From: an uncultured Bacilli bacterium
Lineage (GTDB): Bacteria; Bacillota_I; Bacilli_A; RF39; UBA660
Assembly (NCBI GenBank): GCA_934183185.1
Contig: CAKPSO010000019.1
Location: forward strand, 1-29,907
Length of the DNA stretch: 29,907 nucleotides
Direction: 5' to 3'
Shown: positions 1 to 8,235 of the stretch, in pieces
Layout of the letters: the number at the start of each line of letters is the position of its first letter
Numbering within the stretch: position 1 is the stretch's first letter
Program-made: the position numbers and the translations under genes
Notes under the pieces: generated by a model
What the model was told of the DNA's origin: nothing
The model's database searches: none
The model's input: only the letters and a program-made list of their open reading frames with translations

Positions 1-287
1 CCAGTATTTGTTCCTTCTACTTTGAAATCAAATACATTATTATCTCCTACTAATTCTTTACCCTTAGTATCTGATATCGGTTCTGCTTCAGTTATACTTA
101 TTCCATTACCATTAGTATTATTTTCTGTATACAAGAACTTTAATGTTCCAGATGTAACTACATTATCTGTAGTACCTTCTTTAGTATAAGTAAATACTGC
201 ATATGTTACTCCTATAGTTATTGCAAATATGCTTAGTACTCCTAATACTGAAAAAATGATTTGTTTACTTTTATTACCATTTTTCAT
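1..287 (-). CDS. TasA/camelysin-like exported surface protein, N-terminal part (partial)
   Basis: The first 95 codons are visible and the 3' end lies beyond the left edge. The start ATG (287-285) follows GGAGG with a 7-nt spacer. The N-terminus is a short basic stretch, a hydrophobic segment at about residues 9-26, then the pattern GVTYAVFTYTKEG followed by a SGTLKF-like segment. This is characteristic of proteins with SipW-type signal peptides, such as the biofilm protein TasA and camelysin. It is therefore probably exported and released or assembled at the surface; no SipW is visible here. It is preceded by copy 1 of the poly-G promoter element (317-365), shared with the two large surface proteins. 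The family call rests only on the signal region, so the function of the mature protein is open. Confidence 0.7.
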   Translation of the reverse strand, partial: MKNGNKSKQIIFSVLGVLSIFAITIGVTYAVFTYTKEGTTDNVVTSGTLKFLYTENNTNGNGISITEAEPISDTKGKELVGDNNVFDFKVEGTNT

Positions 288-316
288 CACAATACCTCCA
301 TCTATTATCTACAGAT

Positions 317-365
317 ATTGTATCATAACTACCCCCCCCCCAAGTCAAGCCTGGGGTTGGGGGGA
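317..365 (-). promoter_or_regulatory. Poly-G spacer promoter element, copy 1
   Basis: On the minus strand TTGACT (348-343) is followed by T and ten G (341-332), then TATGAT (327-322) running into TACAAT (322-317), which has an extended-10-like TG before it. Spacer length is 15 to TATGAT or 20 to TACAAT, neither being the optimal 17. Just upstream is a C-rich stretch with runs of six and four C that can pair with the G tract. The same element occurs at 10564 and 24303. The promoter call is inferred from sequence alone. Confidence 0.65.
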
Positions 366-448
366 AGTTTACTGATTGTGAATTTTTTTACATACAAAAA
401 GAATAATACCACAATGATACTATTCTTTAAAATCTGAGTAAATTGATA

Positions 449-1219
449 TTAATTAAAAATCTTTTTAGCTATATCAATAATAGCAGTTGCAAATACTGAC
501 ATAGAAGCAATGCTTACAAATAACTTATTCTTGTCAACTTCAGCTATATCTTTTACTGATGTAAATAATATTAATAAGCTTGAAATATAAGCAAATGAAC
601 TAACATAGCTTCTAATATTTCCCATGAAGTCTCCATCAATAAATACTAATACTGAATTAATCAAATATCCAACTAGTACTACTGAAACACTTATAGCTAC
701 AGCTGTAATCATTTGTTTCCAAGTAGCTGTTCCTTTTAATAACTTAGAAATAATTATATATCCTAATAATACTATTAAAGCATATTCAATAAAACTATTT
801 GCAAAAGTAGTAAGGAACTCTTTTAAATACTCAGGTTCAGCATTTACTTTACCAGATAAAGCACTTTCAAATAAACTAGATAATTCTCCAGCACTAAATC
901 CATTAGCAGAAGATGCTGAATACATATTCTTTAAAGTAGCAATCTTGTATATACCACTAGAAATAGCAGCTAATACTATCATAATAATTCCTGAAATCCA
1001 TTTGCTTTCACAAACAAATTCCTTAATTGCTTCAAATGGTTTAGTAAAAATATTTTTAAATACATTTAAGCAATCCATACAACTACTCTTAATATCAATA
1101 GCTGTATTTTCTTCAACAGCTACTTCCTTTTCTTTTGCTTTTGAAGAAGCTTTCTTTGTACAAGAACACACTTCCCCTTCTTCTAACTTTTTACCACATT
1201 TTGTACAAAACTTTGCCAT
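449..1219 (-). CDS. Zinc-ribbon, multi-pass membrane protein (Yip1-like)
   Basis: A 256-residue protein. The N-terminus has a CxxC pair (FCTKCGKKL) followed by CSC, which looks like a short zinc ribbon with an altered second knuckle. A charged Lys/Glu linker follows, then about five hydrophobic segments between residues 75 and 255, in the style of Yip1-type integral membrane domains. It lies 32 nt after the other zinc-ribbon membrane protein (1252-2496) and is likely co-transcribed with it. The ribosome binding site is GAGGG about ten bases before ATG. The cytoplasmic zinc ribbon plus membrane domain suggests a membrane sensor or envelope-maintenance role, but no specific function can be assigned. 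Confidence 0.65.
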   Translation of the reverse strand: MAKFCTKCGKKLEEGEVCSCTKKASSKAKEKEVAVEENTAIDIKSSCMDCLNVFKNIFTKPFEAIKEFVCESKWISGIIMIVLAAISSGIYKIATLKNMYSASSANGFSAGELSSLFESALSGKVNAEPEYLKEFLTTFANSFIEYALIVLLGYIIISKLLKGTATWKQMITAVAISVSVVLVGYLINSVLVFIDGDFMGNIRSYVSSFAYISSLLILFTSVKDIAEVDKNKLFVSIASMSVFATAIIDIAKKIFN

Positions 1220-1251
1220 AATTTTAAACCCTCACTTTATTTAATTTTATT

Positions 1252-2496
1252 TTAATATCTAGAAAAATATGTAAATAAATTACTAGTATCAACTAAAGAA
1301 TAACCATCTTTATTCATTTGGAATGTTAAAGTAACATAGTTATAGTCTTTGCCATCTTTTGTCTCTGTAGTATCTCCTGATTTATACTCAATACTATACT
1401 TATATGATGCTTTTGCTCTCAATACTAAGTTACCATCATCATCTAGATAAGCATTACTTAAATCAATATTAGTAAAATCAATAGATTTAAGTTTAGAATA
1501 AGCACTAGCTAAATCATCTTTAAAATCTGTATATGAATCTTCTAAATCTGAAGTATCTACACCATCTTTACTATAATTAGCTTTAATATCATCCCAAGAC
1601 TTACATTCAATACCAGCTTGATATAAATCTTTTAAAGTAGTTTTATAAGTACTAGTTAATGTCTTCTTAGCATCATCTGATAAACTACTTAGTGAAAAAC
1701 TAATCTTATGATAATTATAATAAGTACTTGGTGTTACATCATCTTTTAATTCAATACCATTAACTAATTTAGCTTCTAATGTAGTTTTAGCAGTAAATAC
1801 TTGTGGAAGTACATATACATCAGTAGCATCAGTTGTTTCATCTTTATTCAAATATTTCTTACCTACTTTTATACCACTAAAAGTAACCTCTGCATCTTTT
1901 GGCACAGTTATTTCGTAATCTTTAACTACCATTGAACTAGATGAGAAATCGTTTATCTTCCATTCATCAAATAAAAGCATTTTCTTATCTTTAGTCTTAG
2001 TTAATTTTACTTTTTCTGTTTCTTCATCTCCATCTTTAGTAGTGTAACTAACAGTTACAGTAGCAGCTAACTTACTATCAGCATATTCAACTTTAGTAAT
2101 AGTATAATTTTCTATATCAGTAGAGTAAGTACTACCTTTCATTACTTGTTCAAATACCTTTTTACTAGTAAAAGTTTTATCCCCTTCTAATTCAATATAA
2201 GAATATAACTTACCAGCATCTTTATTAATAACTGCTTCAATATAATCTTTAGCTATCTGTTTAGGACTATATTTATTACCTAAAACTTGATAAAAGACTA
2301 TAAAAGCTATTACTACTACAGCTACTACTCCAAGTATAATCTTAGATTTCTTAGACATAGGCTTTTTAGGCGCTTGATTAGAAACTTTTTTAGTTACTTT
2401 AACTGTTTCTTCTTCAACATTATTTACTTTAGCACCACACTTCTCACAAAACTTATCCCCTTTCTTTAATTTTGCACCACATTCTTCGCAAAACAT
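1252..2496 (-). CDS. Membrane-anchored zinc-ribbon protein, TcaA/YvbJ-like
   Basis: A 414-residue protein. An N-terminal zinc ribbon with two CxxC knuckles (FCEECGAKL and FCEKCGAKV) is followed by a Lys-rich linker and one transmembrane helix (about residues 53-70). A large Lys/Asp/Ser/Thr-rich extracytoplasmic region then begins with a YSPKQIAKDYIEAV segment. Cytoplasmic zinc ribbon, single helix and outer domain is the plan of the TcaA/YvbJ family of Gram-positive envelope proteins. Translation starts at ATG 2496 after a strong AAGGAGGT site. It forms a two-gene unit with 449-1219. The family resemblance is in architecture and the linker motif; ligand and role are unknown. Confidence 0.65.
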   Translation of the reverse strand: MFCEECGAKLKKGDKFCEKCGAKVNNVEEETVKVTKKVSNQAPKKPMSKKSKIILGVVAVVVIAFIVFYQVLGNKYSPKQIAKDYIEAVINKDAGKLYSYIELEGDKTFTSKKVFEQVMKGSTYSTDIENYTITKVEYADSKLAATVTVSYTTKDGDEETEKVKLTKTKDKKMLLFDEWKINDFSSSSMVVKDYEITVPKDAEVTFSGIKVGKKYLNKDETTDATDVYVLPQVFTAKTTLEAKLVNGIELKDDVTPSTYYNYHKISFSLSSLSDDAKKTLTSTYKTTLKDLYQAGIECKSWDDIKANYSKDGVDTSDLEDSYTDFKDDLASAYSKLKSIDFTNIDLSNAYLDDDGNLVLRAKASYKYSIEYKSGDTTETKDGKDYNYVTLTFQMNKDGYSLVDTSNLFTYFSRY

Positions 2497-2544
2497 TATC
2501 TTACCTCCTTACTATTTAAGTATAAGAAATAATAACTATTTTGT

Positions 2545-2581
2545 AAAGAAAAAATAGCAGATATTTACTAACGCTGCTATT
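2545..2581 (-). terminator. Rho-independent terminator after gmk
   Basis: An 8-bp stem (2574-2581 with 2553-2560, AATAGCAG/CTGCTATT) and a 13-nt loop are followed on the minus strand by a T-rich tract. It begins four bases past the TAA that would end full-length gmk. This supports 2585 as the ancestral gene end and the early stop at 2743 as secondary. Confidence 0.8.
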
Positions 2582-2584
2582 CTT

Positions 2585-3246
2585 TTACACATGATTATCA
2601 AATTCTTTGTCAACCAAGAATTCATGTATTTCCTCTTCCAAACTATTCATGTAAATTTCCTCAATACGATCTACTCTACACTTTTCTGCTTGCACAATAG
2701 ATTCTATTTTATATATAGCTTTTTCTATATCATCATTTACTACTACAAGTTATATTTAGTAACCTCATTTATTTCATTATAAGCTGTTTTAAATCTATCA
2801 AGCATCTTCTCCTTACTATCAGTCCCTCTTCTAATTAATCTCTTTCTTAACTCTTTTAAAGATGGCGGCATTAAGAATATAAATAGAGCTTCTGGTATTA
2901 ATTTTTTAACATTCATAGCTCCATTAATTTCTATTTCTAAAATAACATCAATTCCTTTATTAAGTTTATCCTGTATAAATTCTTTAGGAGTACCATAGTA
3001 ATTACCAACATAATTATTATATTCTAGAAAATAGCCCTCATTTATTTTCTTTTCAAACTCCTCTTTACTTACAAAGTAATAAGTAACATCAGGTATATCA
3101 TTAGTACGTATAGCTCTACTAGTCATAGAAATACTTAACCAATAATGTGGATATTTTTTAATTAACCCAGTTATAACAGTACCTTTTCCAGCTCCACTAG
3201 GTCCTGATATAACTATTAAACTTCCTCTAGTCTTAGACTGTATCAT
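2585..3246 (-). pseudogene. gmk: Guanylate kinase with single-base frameshift near its C-terminal quarter
   Basis: Guanylate kinase phosphorylates GMP to GDP with ATP and is normally essential. The P-loop GPSGAGKGT lies near residue 15, followed by the GMP-binding region (SMTSRAIR), a LEIEINGA segment and the lid region RRGTDS. The first frame stops at 2743-2745 after NEVTKYNL. Adding one T between 2747 and 2748 restores the family's usual KYNYVVVNDD continuation and stays open to TAA at 2587-2585, giving about 222 residues. ATG at 3246 is preferred over TTG at 3252 because GGAGG sits 6 nt upstream. Either this is a sequencing or assembly indel, or the strain makes a truncated enzyme. The clean downstream frame and its terminator argue for a very recent change or an error. 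Confidence 0.85.
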
Positions 3247-3277
3247 AATCAACCTCCATATTATATTATTTTAATTA

Positions 3278-4444
3278 CTACTTCAATAATCTATTCCAAT
3301 ATACATTACTACTATTTTTAACAGTTTCAAAGTTATCATTTAACTGATTACTTATTAAAATAGCTTTATTAAAAATAGGTGTACCACTATACAAATAATC
3401 TTTTTTAATACTTCTAACCATTAAATCAGCAAATAATACTGCTCTATCTTCCAAATAATTAGTTTTACTATAGTTAGATAGAAAATATGCAGTAGAAGCA
3501 TTACTAAAATTATATACATACGTATCATCTCTATTACCATAAGTAAATCCTACTGGATTAACAGTAGCCATTGTTGATTCAATAACCCCATATCCCAAAT
3601 TAAATGAAATATATGAATCTATACAATGCATCAGTTCATGATGTAAAGTTCTTTCAAAAGAAACAGCACTTATGGTATTAATCATAACAATAACATTACT
3701 ACGATTACTTGCGTTAGTTAAAGCAGCAATACCAGCTTGTAAATATTTTACTAAATAAATAGTTATATTCATTCTAGTATTTTTAATTTCATAAAAAAAA
3801 TTAGCTGGATATTTACTCAAAGCTGTATTTATTTCTTGAAGACGATCATAAATAATATTATCATCATACTGCTTAGTTGGAGCATCATAACCATTTATAT
3901 AATAGTCACCTAATTCATCCTTATAAGCTATACTAACGCCAAATTTGTTTTGTAACTGTTTACGATATTCATCATTAATATCACTTTGAGTTTTAGGAGC
4001 CTGCGTCGGTTCTAAACTAAAAGTAGGATTAGCAGTAGAAGTTGGACTAGGCTTAGGAGATGTATCAGTATTATTATTCTTATTACTAACGTTACCTTTA
4101 TTAGTATTATTAGTATTATTTTTACTACTAGACTTCCCATCACTACTACTATTATTAGTAACACCTGATTTATTACTATCTACTTTATTATCGTTATTAC
4201 TACTATTTAACTTATTATTAACATTATTTTTATTATCATCAGATACAATGCTATCATCAGATATGATATTTTCATTTTCATTATTACCATTTTCTCTTAT
4301 CTTATCCAAATCAATTACTTTATCATTATTATTAGAAATAACTTTCTTATTAATTATAGTAATATTTAACATTCCTAATAAAAATCCCATAAGTAAAACA
4401 ACTATCAATATAATTAAATATTTATTATTCAAAAACTTCTTCAT
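3278..4444 (-). CDS. Secreted/anchored HExxH putative metallopeptidase with Asn/Ser-rich linker
   Basis: A 388-residue protein. A hydrophobic N-terminal anchor (about residues 8-31) is followed by a low-complexity Asn/Ser/Asp/Lys-rich stretch to about residue 130 and a Pro/Thr linker. The C-terminal globular domain carries HELMH (269-273), a zinc-metallopeptidase HExxH motif. Candidate third ligands further on include the acidic residues in NYLEDRAVLFADL. The architecture suggests a membrane-tethered enzyme acting outside the membrane across a flexible spacer. It follows the YqxA-like gene by 36 nt and may share the gpr-spoIIP transcript. The start is well supported by GGAGTGGAG five bases upstream. 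I do not recognise a named family. Confidence 0.6.
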   Translation of the reverse strand: MKKFLNNKYLIILIVVLLMGFLLGMLNITIINKKVISNNNDKVIDLDKIRENGNNENENIISDDSIVSDDNKNNVNNKLNSSNNDNKVDSNKSGVTNNSSSDGKSSSKNNTNNTNKGNVSNKNNNTDTSPKPSPTSTANPTFSLEPTQAPKTQSDINDEYRKQLQNKFGVSIAYKDELGDYYINGYDAPTKQYDDNIIYDRLQEINTALSKYPANFFYEIKNTRMNITIYLVKYLQAGIAALTNASNRSNVIVMINTISAVSFERTLHHELMHCIDSYISFNLGYGVIESTMATVNPVGFTYGNRDDTYVYNFSNASTAYFLSNYSKTNYLEDRAVLFADLMVRSIKKDYLYSGTPIFNKAILISNQLNDNFETVKNSSNVYWNRLLK

Positions 4445-4480
4445 AACTACTCCACTCCAATAAATTAATTATACCAAATA

Positions 4481-4807
4481 TTATTCCTTATTCATAGCAT
4501 TTTCTAATTTACCAAAAACATAATTTAAAGCATAATCAAAAGTATTACTAATAAAATGAGAAAGTTTTAAAGACATTCTAGAAATATTATTATTATATTC
4601 CTTCTCCTTGGAAGTAATATAATTATTAACATCAATTGGTTTATTATCTTTAACATCTTGCTCAAACTGTTTTATTTGTTTTTCAGTTAGAATAGTTTTA
4701 TTCTTAGACTGATAATCAATATATCCGCAATTAGAAGCAAAATATAATCCTACATACAAAAATACTAAAGTCAAAAAAACGATTCTAAATAAATTACTTT
4801 TCTTCAT
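4481..4807 (-). CDS. Small membrane-anchored protein, YqxA-like by position
   Basis: A 108-residue protein with an N-terminal transmembrane helix (about residues 8-24) and a polar, probably helical remainder outside the membrane. Its start overlaps the end of spoIIP by four bases (ATGA), implying translational coupling. In Bacillus subtilis the gene after rpsT-gpr-spoIIP is yqxA, encoding a protein of similar length with one N-terminal helix. The equivalence here rests on synteny and architecture, not on confident sequence identity. Coupling to spoIIP suggests a sporulation-linked role. Confidence 0.55.
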   Translation of the reverse strand: MKKSNLFRIVFLTLVFLYVGLYFASNCGYIDYQSKNKTILTEKQIKQFEQDVKDNKPIDVNNYITSKEKEYNNNISRMSLKLSHFISNTFDYALNYVFGKLENAMNKE

Positions 4808-5790
4808 CCATTTCCTCCTATTATCTCATTTAAAACATCAGCTATAGCATCTATCGTATTATAAACTTCATATATAGTATTTTGATCACCACCAACCTCT
4901 ATTAAAATAGTATTTTCATTAAAATCTTGATTATAAACACCATTTACTCCAGCTCCCTGTTTCTTATATATTCCTCTACTAAGCCCCTTATACTTACTTT
5001 CAAATAAAGTCTGTAATCTATTAGTTAAATTCAAATTCTTTTGATAATTAGGGTTTTCCATTCCTACAATAAATAATACTTTTGCATAGCTCTTATTGTT
5101 AATAGTAGTAGTAGATATTTTCTTACTAACAGAATCCCTATGTAAATCAATAAAATATTTTAAAGTTGGATTCTTACTCTTAGCATCCTCTAATAACATC
5201 CTAGTAACTTTATAACTAGAAGCATAATTCCAATTATTCATCTTTAATATCTCAGATACATTATTTTCTTCTACTAAAGACGATATATTATAATTAGCTA
5301 GCTTCTCTCTTAATATATAACTAGCCATCATTACATTAGGAGTAACACTATAAGACTCAGTATTTTCTTTTAAATACTCTTCTAACTGATGAGTATTATA
5401 AATATAAACTATAGGATTAGTATTCTCTTTATCCGGATAAGGATCATTTACATATTTACTAGTTTTATTAGTAGGTTCTTTATTATCACTAGCATTATTA
5501 CTTTTATCTTTAAATACATAGTTATTCTTAATTATAGTAAATGGTTTAGTAAAATCTATTTGACTAATAATACTAGATACTTTAATAAATAAATTAGTTT
5601 TAGAATATTTTGAATTAGTACTATGATTTTCTTCTGATAATAGTATTCTTATAAATTCTTCATTACTGATATTACTCTTTAGTAAAGAAAATGTAAAAAA
5701 GTAAGAGAAAGAAAATATTAAAAAGAAAAATATAACTATAAAATATTTCTTTTTACTTTTATTTTTATATCTAGATGTTCTTTTTTTTAT
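4804..5790 (-). CDS. spoIIP: Stage II sporulation protein P (engulfment hydrolase), AUA start
   Basis: SpoIIP is a peptidoglycan amidase/endopeptidase of the DMP complex that drives engulfment of the forespore. The frame is open well upstream of the first ATG (5331): it encodes a basic N-terminus, a transmembrane helix (about residues 17-40), a Ser/Asn/Lys-rich linker, then VYIYNTHQLEEY (H134 and E137/E138), DLHRDS (H217) and LIEVGG (E298). These are the family's metal and catalytic signatures. Starting at 5331 would delete the first of them. No ATG, GTG or TTG exists in frame between the stop at 5805-5803 and 5331. The codon placed correctly after the GGGGTGAT ribosome site is ATA at 5790-5788. 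It lies 42 nt after gpr, as in Bacillus. The predicted product is 328 residues. Confidence 0.88.
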   Translation of the reverse strand: MKKRTSRYKNKSKKKYFIVIFFFLIFSFSYFFTFSLLKSNISNEEFIRILLSEENHSTNSKYSKTNLFIKVSSIISQIDFTKPFTIIKNNYVFKDKSNNASDNKEPTNKTSKYVNDPYPDKENTNPIVYIYNTHQLEEYLKENTESYSVTPNVMMASYILREKLANYNISSLVEENNVSEILKMNNWNYASSYKVTRMLLEDAKSKNPTLKYFIDLHRDSVSKKISTTTINNKSYAKVLFIVGMENPNYQKNLNLTNRLQTLFESKYKGLSRGIYKKQGAGVNGVYNQDFNENTILIEVGGDQNTIYEVYNTIDAIADVLNEIIGGNG

Positions 5791-5832
5791 ATTATCACCC
5801 CACTATGGTAATAATAACATTTACTAATAATA

Positions 5833-6864
5833 TTAAATGTCGAATTTTTTATGTAATGCACAATTAATGCTATTAGCTAAAACATCAGATAATTGGTCTA
5901 TTAAGAAATCTATTTCTTTAGGAGTAACCATCATATTATAATGAATTGGAGTTAATACTTCAAATAATAATTCTTTTACTTCTTGTTCTGATAATAGTCC
6001 TACTTGTCCTAGAAAGTTTTGTTTTTCTATACTAGTTAATTCTCTGTCATATTTAGAATAATCTCTATTAGTAATTGGTATTAATTTATTTTTATTATAA
6101 TTATCTTTATTATAGCTAAGATGTTTACACATATATTTAATGGTATCACTCACTAAAACTATTGCTTCTATAACTGTAGGTATTCCAATAGATAGTACTG
6201 GTATATTTAATACTTCCTTAGATATTTCTTTGCGATGGTTACCTACCCCACTACCTGGATATATTCCACTATCAGTCATTTGAATAGTTTTATTTACGCG
6301 ATCAATACTACTAGAAGCTAGGGCATCTATTACTATTAGGAAGTCTGGTTTACTTTCTTTTATAATACCTTTAATCATATCACTACTTTCCATACCAGTT
6401 GTAGCTAACACTCCAGGTATAAAACTAGATGTATTACGATAATTACTAGATACTCCTATCTGTTCATTATCAAATAAGTACTTAGTAACTAATACTTTTT
6501 GAGCAGTTTTAGGTCCTAAGGCATCAGGAGTAGAAGAAATATTACCTAAACCTATTATTAGTGCTTTATCATTAAAGGCAATATTCATATTAGATAGCAT
6601 TTTTTTAATATTAGTAATCAAGATATCTTGTAGCTGCTTTTTGTTATCTTTATCGGTAACATCTTTAAAACTAATAGTAATATATTTACCTTTTTTCTTA
6701 TTTAAAGAATTTTTATTATTAAGAACATCAATATCAGTAACAGTTATATCTTTAAATTCTTGTTTATCTATTTTAATATTATTAGAATTATCCAAAGTAT
6801 CAAAAGTATCTACTATTAAATCTGTCCTGACAGTATAGTTTTTCATATCAATTTCATGATTCAT
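5833..6864 (-). CDS. gpr: Germination protease GPR
   Basis: GPR is the spore protease that degrades small acid-soluble proteins at germination; it is made as a zymogen in the forespore. Family features seen are ALIIGLGN, STPDALGPKTAQ, PGVLATTGMES, FLIVIDALAS, QMTDSGIYPGSGVGNHR and IGIPTVIEA. The length of 343 residues is close to the usual 370. ATG at 6864 is chosen because AGGTGAT ends four bases upstream, whereas the GTG at 6873 lies inside that site. It is divergent from rpsT and upstream of spoIIP, matching the Bacillus order. A forespore-type promoter candidate lies just upstream (6881-6911). Confidence 0.95.
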   Translation of the reverse strand: MNHEIDMKNYTVRTDLIVDTFDTLDNSNNIKIDKQEFKDITVTDIDVLNNKNSLNKKKGKYITISFKDVTDKDNKKQLQDILITNIKKMLSNMNIAFNDKALIIGLGNISSTPDALGPKTAQKVLVTKYLFDNEQIGVSSNYRNTSSFIPGVLATTGMESSDMIKGIIKESKPDFLIVIDALASSSIDRVNKTIQMTDSGIYPGSGVGNHRKEISKEVLNIPVLSIGIPTVIEAIVLVSDTIKYMCKHLSYNKDNYNKNKLIPITNRDYSKYDRELTSIEKQNFLGQVGLLSEQEVKELLFEVLTPIHYNMMVTPKEIDFLIDQLSDVLANSINCALHKKFDI

Positions 6865-6880
6865 TTTTATCACCTAATCT

Positions 6881-6911
6881 TATTTTTCCAAAAATATCAA
6901 GTTTTATTTGC
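6881..6911 (-). promoter_or_regulatory. Possible forespore sigma-F/G-type promoter of gpr
   Basis: On the minus strand GCAAA (6911-6907), a 17-nt gap and GGAAAAATA (6889-6881). The second block fits the GG-purine-rich -10 reported for Bacillus sigma-F promoters, but the -35 block and spacing are imperfect. It overlaps the divergent rpsT -35. Tentative. Confidence 0.3.
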
Positions 6912-6936
6912 ATTTTAGTAAAAAATTTGTTAGAAT
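6908..6936 (+). promoter_or_regulatory. Housekeeping promoter of rpsT
   Basis: TTGCAT (6908-6913), a 17-nt spacer, and TAGAAT (6931-6936) preceded by TG-T (extended -10). The distance of about 30 nt to the start codon and the strong GAGAGGTGAT site fit a ribosomal protein gene. Confidence 0.7.
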
Positions 6937-6965
6937 TAAACTGTTATAAAAAGAGAGGTGATATC

Positions 6966-7229
6966 ATGCCAAATATTAAGAGTGCAAAAAAACGTGTTAT
7001 TACAAGTGCTAAGAAAGAAAAGAATAATACAGTTGGTACTTCTAGTATGAGAACTGCTATTAAAAAATGCAGAACTGCTATTCAATCAGGTGACAAAACT
7101 GTAGCTGATGAAAAATTAAAAGTAGCAATTAAGAGAATCGATAAAGCTATGGCTAGTGGATTAATTCATAAAAATAAAGCTGCTAGAGAAAAATCAAAAT
7201 TAACTAAAAAGAAAAATGAAATGGAGTAA
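6966..7229 (+). CDS. rpsT: 30S ribosomal protein S20
   Basis: A primary 16S rRNA-binding protein of the small subunit. It begins MPNIKSAKKRV, the typical S20 start, and is Lys/Arg/Ala-rich and helical throughout, with the conserved GLIHKNKAAREKSKL region near the C-terminus. Its 87 residues match the family. ATG at 6966 is preferred over an upstream in-frame ATG at 6927 because GAGAGGTGAT sits directly before it and the S20 N-terminus starts there. It is monocistronic: a promoter lies at 6908 and a terminator overlaps the stop codon. Confidence 0.97.
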   Translation: MPNIKSAKKRVITSAKKEKNNTVGTSSMRTAIKKCRTAIQSGDKTVADEKLKVAIKRIDKAMASGLIHKNKAAREKSKLTKKKNEME

Positions 7230-7248
7230 GAAATTACTTCTTTTTTTT
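7223..7248 (+). terminator. Rho-independent terminator of rpsT
   Basis: A 7-bp stem (GGAGTAA with TTACTTC, one G-T pair) with a GAAA loop, followed by eight T (7241-7248). It includes the rpsT stop codon. An extended -10 (TGATATAAT, ending 7266) for the next gene begins only ten bases later. Confidence 0.85.
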
Positions 7249-7283
7249 GGCCTTGTCTGATATAATTATGATAAGGTGATGAT

Positions 7284-8207
7284 ATGAAGAAATTAGCAGT
7301 AATGGGTATATTATTAATAACACTTGGAGTATGTTTACTATATAATAGTGAAATCATAGAATTCGTTGTTGATAATTTTGTTAGTAATGAAAAAGAAACA
7401 AGTACTCTAGTTAACAATAAATATGCGCTTAATAATAATTATAATTTTGTTAAAATAACTAATAATTTTACTCCTAATAATAAACAAGATATTTTAAATA
7501 TATACTATACTGTTATTAATTCAGGTATGAGTAATTTTACTTTTTATTGTCCTAAGACATATAAAGATTGTATAAATGATATTGATAATATTTCTAATAA
7601 TCAAGAGTTATTATCTACTATAAATAATTATGCACCTGTATACAATAGTTTTTCTAATATACAAACTGATTTTGATACTCTTGGTAAAGTAGAAATTAGT
7701 ATTACTCATAGTTATACTGATAAACAGATACAGGAATTAGAAACTATAACCAAAGAAGTAATAAATAATAATATAGCATCTACTATGAGTAAGGAAGAAA
7801 AAATAAAAGCTATACATGATTATATTATAAATAATACTAAGTACGATCGTAATCGTAGTGATAATAAGGTTAAACAGTATCATTCAGATACAGCCTATGG
7901 AGCTTTAATAGAACATTACGCAATATGTGGTGGTTATGCTGATAGTATGAAGTTGTTTTTAGATAAATTAAATATTCCTAATTATAAAATATCTAGTGAA
8001 AATCATATTTGGAATTTAGTAAATATTGATAATAGCTGGTATCATTTAGATCTTACTTGGGATGATCCAATAAAATGTGATCAGGAAACAAATACTTGTG
8101 AAGATATTTTAGAATATGTATATTTTTTAATTAATACTGAGGAATTACAAAGTTTAGAATCTGATCAACATATATTTGATAAGTCAATTTATACTGAAGC
8201 AAAGTAA
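7284..8207 (+). CDS. Membrane-anchored transglutaminase-like protein
   Basis: A 307-residue protein. The N-terminal hydrophobic segment (about residues 4-20) is a signal or anchor; an Asn-rich region follows. The C-terminal half is a transglutaminase/protease-like core: KAIHDYIINNTKY, then Cys215 in AICGGYAD, His241 in ENHIWN and Asp256 in WYHLDLTWDD, the expected Cys-His-Asp triad in order and spacing. Such proteins act outside the membrane as thiol proteases, cross-linkers or cell-wall enzymes; the substrate is unknown. The start follows AAGGTGATG closely. A likely promoter is the TGATATAAT ending at 7266. It is convergent with the surface protein at 8234. Confidence 0.8.
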   Translation: MKKLAVMGILLITLGVCLLYNSEIIEFVVDNFVSNEKETSTLVNNKYALNNNYNFVKITNNFTPNNKQDILNIYYTVINSGMSNFTFYCPKTYKDCINDIDNISNNQELLSTINNYAPVYNSFSNIQTDFDTLGKVEISITHSYTDKQIQELETITKEVINNNIASTMSKEEKIKAIHDYIINNTKYDRNRSDNKVKQYHSDTAYGALIEHYAICGGYADSMKLFLDKLNIPNYKISSENHIWNLVNIDNSWYHLDLTWDDPIKCDQETNTCEDILEYVYFLINTEELQSLESDQHIFDKSIYTEAK

Positions 8208-8235
8208 AAGGAAGAATAATCTCTTCCTTATTTTT
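8208..8235. terminator. Bidirectional hairpin between convergent genes
   Basis: A perfect 8-bp stem, AAGGAAGA (8208-8215) with TCTTCCTT (8222-8229), and a 6-nt loop. On the plus strand it is followed by ATTTTT and sits right after the transglutaminase stop. On the minus strand it lies just past the surface-protein stop with a weaker T tail. Confidence 0.75.

Noticed and set aside
317..375. The C-run/G-run hairpin as a transcription terminator for the upstream genes
   Set aside because: No T tract follows on the minus strand, and TTGACT plus TATGATACAAT at fixed positions fit a promoter better.
624..1244. Plus-strand open frame of about 200 codons opposite the 449-1219 gene
   Set aside because: It has no ribosome site or family features and lies wholly over a well-supported minus-strand gene; AT-rich DNA yields many such antisense frames.
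4804..5331. spoIIP as a short protein starting at the ATG at 5331
   Set aside because: The frame remains open upstream and encodes the HQLEE motif and transmembrane helix expected of SpoIIP.
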